64,000 nt of DNA from an uncultured Anaerobiospirillum sp. (GTDB lineage: Bacteria > Pseudomonadota > Gammaproteobacteria > Enterobacterales > Succinivibrionaceae), in the NCBI GenBank assembly GCA_944389615.1, contig CALXNA010000005.1, positions 1 to 64,000 of the forward strand, read 5' to 3'. The notes under the pieces are model-generated. The model had not been told where the DNA came from. It ran no database searches and was given only the letters and a program-made list of their open reading frames with translations. Made by a program: the position numbers and the translations under genes. Of this stretch, positions 62,869-64,000 are shown one piece after another. The stretch's first letter is position 1, and each line of letters starts with the position of its first letter.

Positions 62869-64000
62869 ATGCTCGATTTTTCACAAGTCATTAACCGTCG
62901 TGGTACTGATTCCTATAAGTGGGACGGCTCAGACCGGGAGCTGGGCAATACGCAATGCCTGCAAATGGGCTGCGCCGACATGGATTTTGAGACGGCCCCA
63001 GAGCTGGTTGATGCTTTGCGTCAGGTAGTCGAGCACAAGGTCTACGGCTACGCTACGCTCAGCCCGGAGTTTGCCCGCGGCGTAGTCTCATGGTACGGCA
63101 CACGCCACCATGTCAAGCTGCAGCCTGAGTGGGTACTGCACTCCCCACGCATCGTGATCTCCGCCAGCGTCGTAGTCCGCGCGCTCTCGCAGGCCGGTGA
63201 CAAGGTCATTTTGCACACCCCATACTACCCACCACTCGATTGCGCCACCCAGTCGCAAGGGCGCGTCGCGGTCGAGCCGCCGTTAGTGCTCAAGGACGGG
63301 CGCTTTGTCATCGACTTTGAGCAGCTGGAGCGCTTAGTCGATGACTCCACCAAGCTCATGATCTTCGTCTCGCCGCACAATCCGACCACGCGCGTCTGGA
63401 CGCGCAGCGAGTTAGAACAGCTGGCAGACTTTTGTGTTAGACACCACCTCTACCTCTTCGTCGATGAGATCCACTGCGACTTTACCGCGCCAGGCCAGAA
63501 CTTCATCTCGATGCTCGAGATTGCAAGCCCAATTCAAGAGCGCTTGATCGTGGTCAACAGCGCCGCCAAGAGCTTCAACATCATGGGCTGCGCCATCTCC
63601 TATCTCATCATCCCAAATGATGAGCTGCGCGCTCAGATTGAGAACGCCTTTGTCCAAGCAGGCGAAGAGGACACCAACATCTTCGGCAACGCTCTGATGA
63701 AGGTCGCCTACCAAAAGTGCGGCTACTACGTCGACGCCGTCAACGAGGTCATCAACGCCAACGACGCCTATGTGCGTCAAGAGCTGCCGACCATCTTCCC
63801 TAAGGCCAAGATCATCCCGCGCGAGGGCTCCTACCTCCTGTGGATTGACCTGAGAGATGAGTTTGCAAACGAGCAGGAGATGCAAGACTTCCTCATCAAC
63901 AAGGCCCATATCTTCTGGCTTGAAGGCTCGCACTTTGGCCCACACTTTGAGGGCTACGCCCGCGTCAACATCGGCTGCCCTAAGGCCACCTTAGAGGAAA
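62869..64000 (+). CDS. PatB/MalY-type cystathionine beta-lyase, 3' end outside window
   Basis: PLP-dependent C-S lyase of fold type I, 377 codons present of about 390-400 expected. Family features: WADMDF-like segment (here GCADMDFETAPEL), TPYYPP, VSPHNPTTRVW, FVDEIHCDF, and the PLP lysine Lys234 in NSAAKSFNIMG. AAGGAAG precedes ATG 62869. It is likely to cleave cystathionine or other cysteine conjugates, or to act as aminotransferase. Confidence 0.92.
   Translation, partial: MLDFSQVINRRGTDSYKWDGSDRELGNTQCLQMGCADMDFETAPELVDALRQVVEHKVYGYATLSPEFARGVVSWYGTRHHVKLQPEWVLHSPRIVISASVVVRALSQAGDKVILHTPYYPPLDCATQSQGRVAVEPPLVLKDGRFVIDFEQLERLVDDSTKLMIFVSPHNPTTRVWTRSELEQLADFCVRHHLYLFVDEIHCDFTAPGQNFISMLEIASPIQERLIVVNSAAKSFNIMGCAISYLIIPNDELRAQIENAFVQAGEEDTNIFGNALMKVAYQKCGYYVDAVNEVINANDAYVRQELPTIFPKAKIIPREGSYLLWIDLRDEFANEQEMQDFLINKAHIFWLEGSHFGPHFEGYARVNIGCPKATLEE

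Overview
The window looks like chromosome of a motile, GC-rich gammaproteobacterium. The ruvC-ruvA-ruvB / ybgC-tolQRAB-pal order, the putrescine transporter potGHI, CRP-like and PurR-like operator sequences, TRAP carriers, flagellins and chemoreceptors all fit a gut Succinivibrionaceae-type organism. The family assignment is inferred from gene content only. No insertion sequence, prophage, CRISPR array or rRNA was recognised. One tRNA (Thr, anticodon CGT) is present.

Layout. 1-1020: 3'-truncated nhaA (minus). 2009-7275: four tandem flagellin genes, each with its own near-identical leader, sigma-28-like promoter and GCAA-loop terminator. They are followed by an unknown protein made of two fused copies of one unit, whose linker is a decayed copy of the flagellin terminator. 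8472-9710: iron alcohol dehydrogenase. 11211-15421: potG-potH-potI, with long low-complexity tails and no potF. 15489-17487: esterase and SprA-like putative metalloprotease. 17821-19455: NhaC-type antiporter behind a structured leader. 19665-20290: a non-coding tandem repeat of about 200 bp. 20464-20704: a compact unit encoding a 29-residue membrane peptide under two PurR-like boxes. 20650-21357: AlkA-like glycosylase. 21704-27501: three paralogous chemoreceptors. 27680-28657: HNH-like protein with altered catalytic residues. 28974-34843: pal, tolB, tolA, tolR, tolQ (with a 260-residue extra tail), ybgC. 35034-36329: a second, catalytically degenerate hotdog domain fused to an unknown N-terminal region. 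36547-39105: ruvB, ruvA, ruvC.

39523-46579 is a carbohydrate locus: TRAP carrier (dctM, dctQ, dctP), GH31 glycosidase and a divergent AraC regulator preceded by 20-bp repeats. 46990-51378 holds small genes: a membrane protein, a WYL regulator, a zinc ribbon, a YkgJ-like protein, tRNA-Thr and a hypothetical. 51717-56120 is the most coherent metabolic find: a LacI regulator divergent from a GPH-family symporter and a leaderless GH91 enzyme, with a class-II-spaced CRP site. It reads as an import-and-cleave system for difructose dianhydride. 56187-56568 is an array of ten 40-bp hairpin repeats, followed by a broken AAA_14/DUF4143 ATPase gene. 57977-64000: lipoprotein esterase, orphan XRE regulator, ModF-like double ABC ATPase, maltose-type acetyltransferase, RidA and a 3'-truncated PatB/MalY lyase.

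Shared themes are inner-membrane complex subunits carrying long disordered extensions (PotG N-terminus, PotI and TolQ C-termini), local tandem duplication with divergence (flagellins, the double-unit protein, chemoreceptors, ybgC paralogue), and several arrays of short non-coding repeats.
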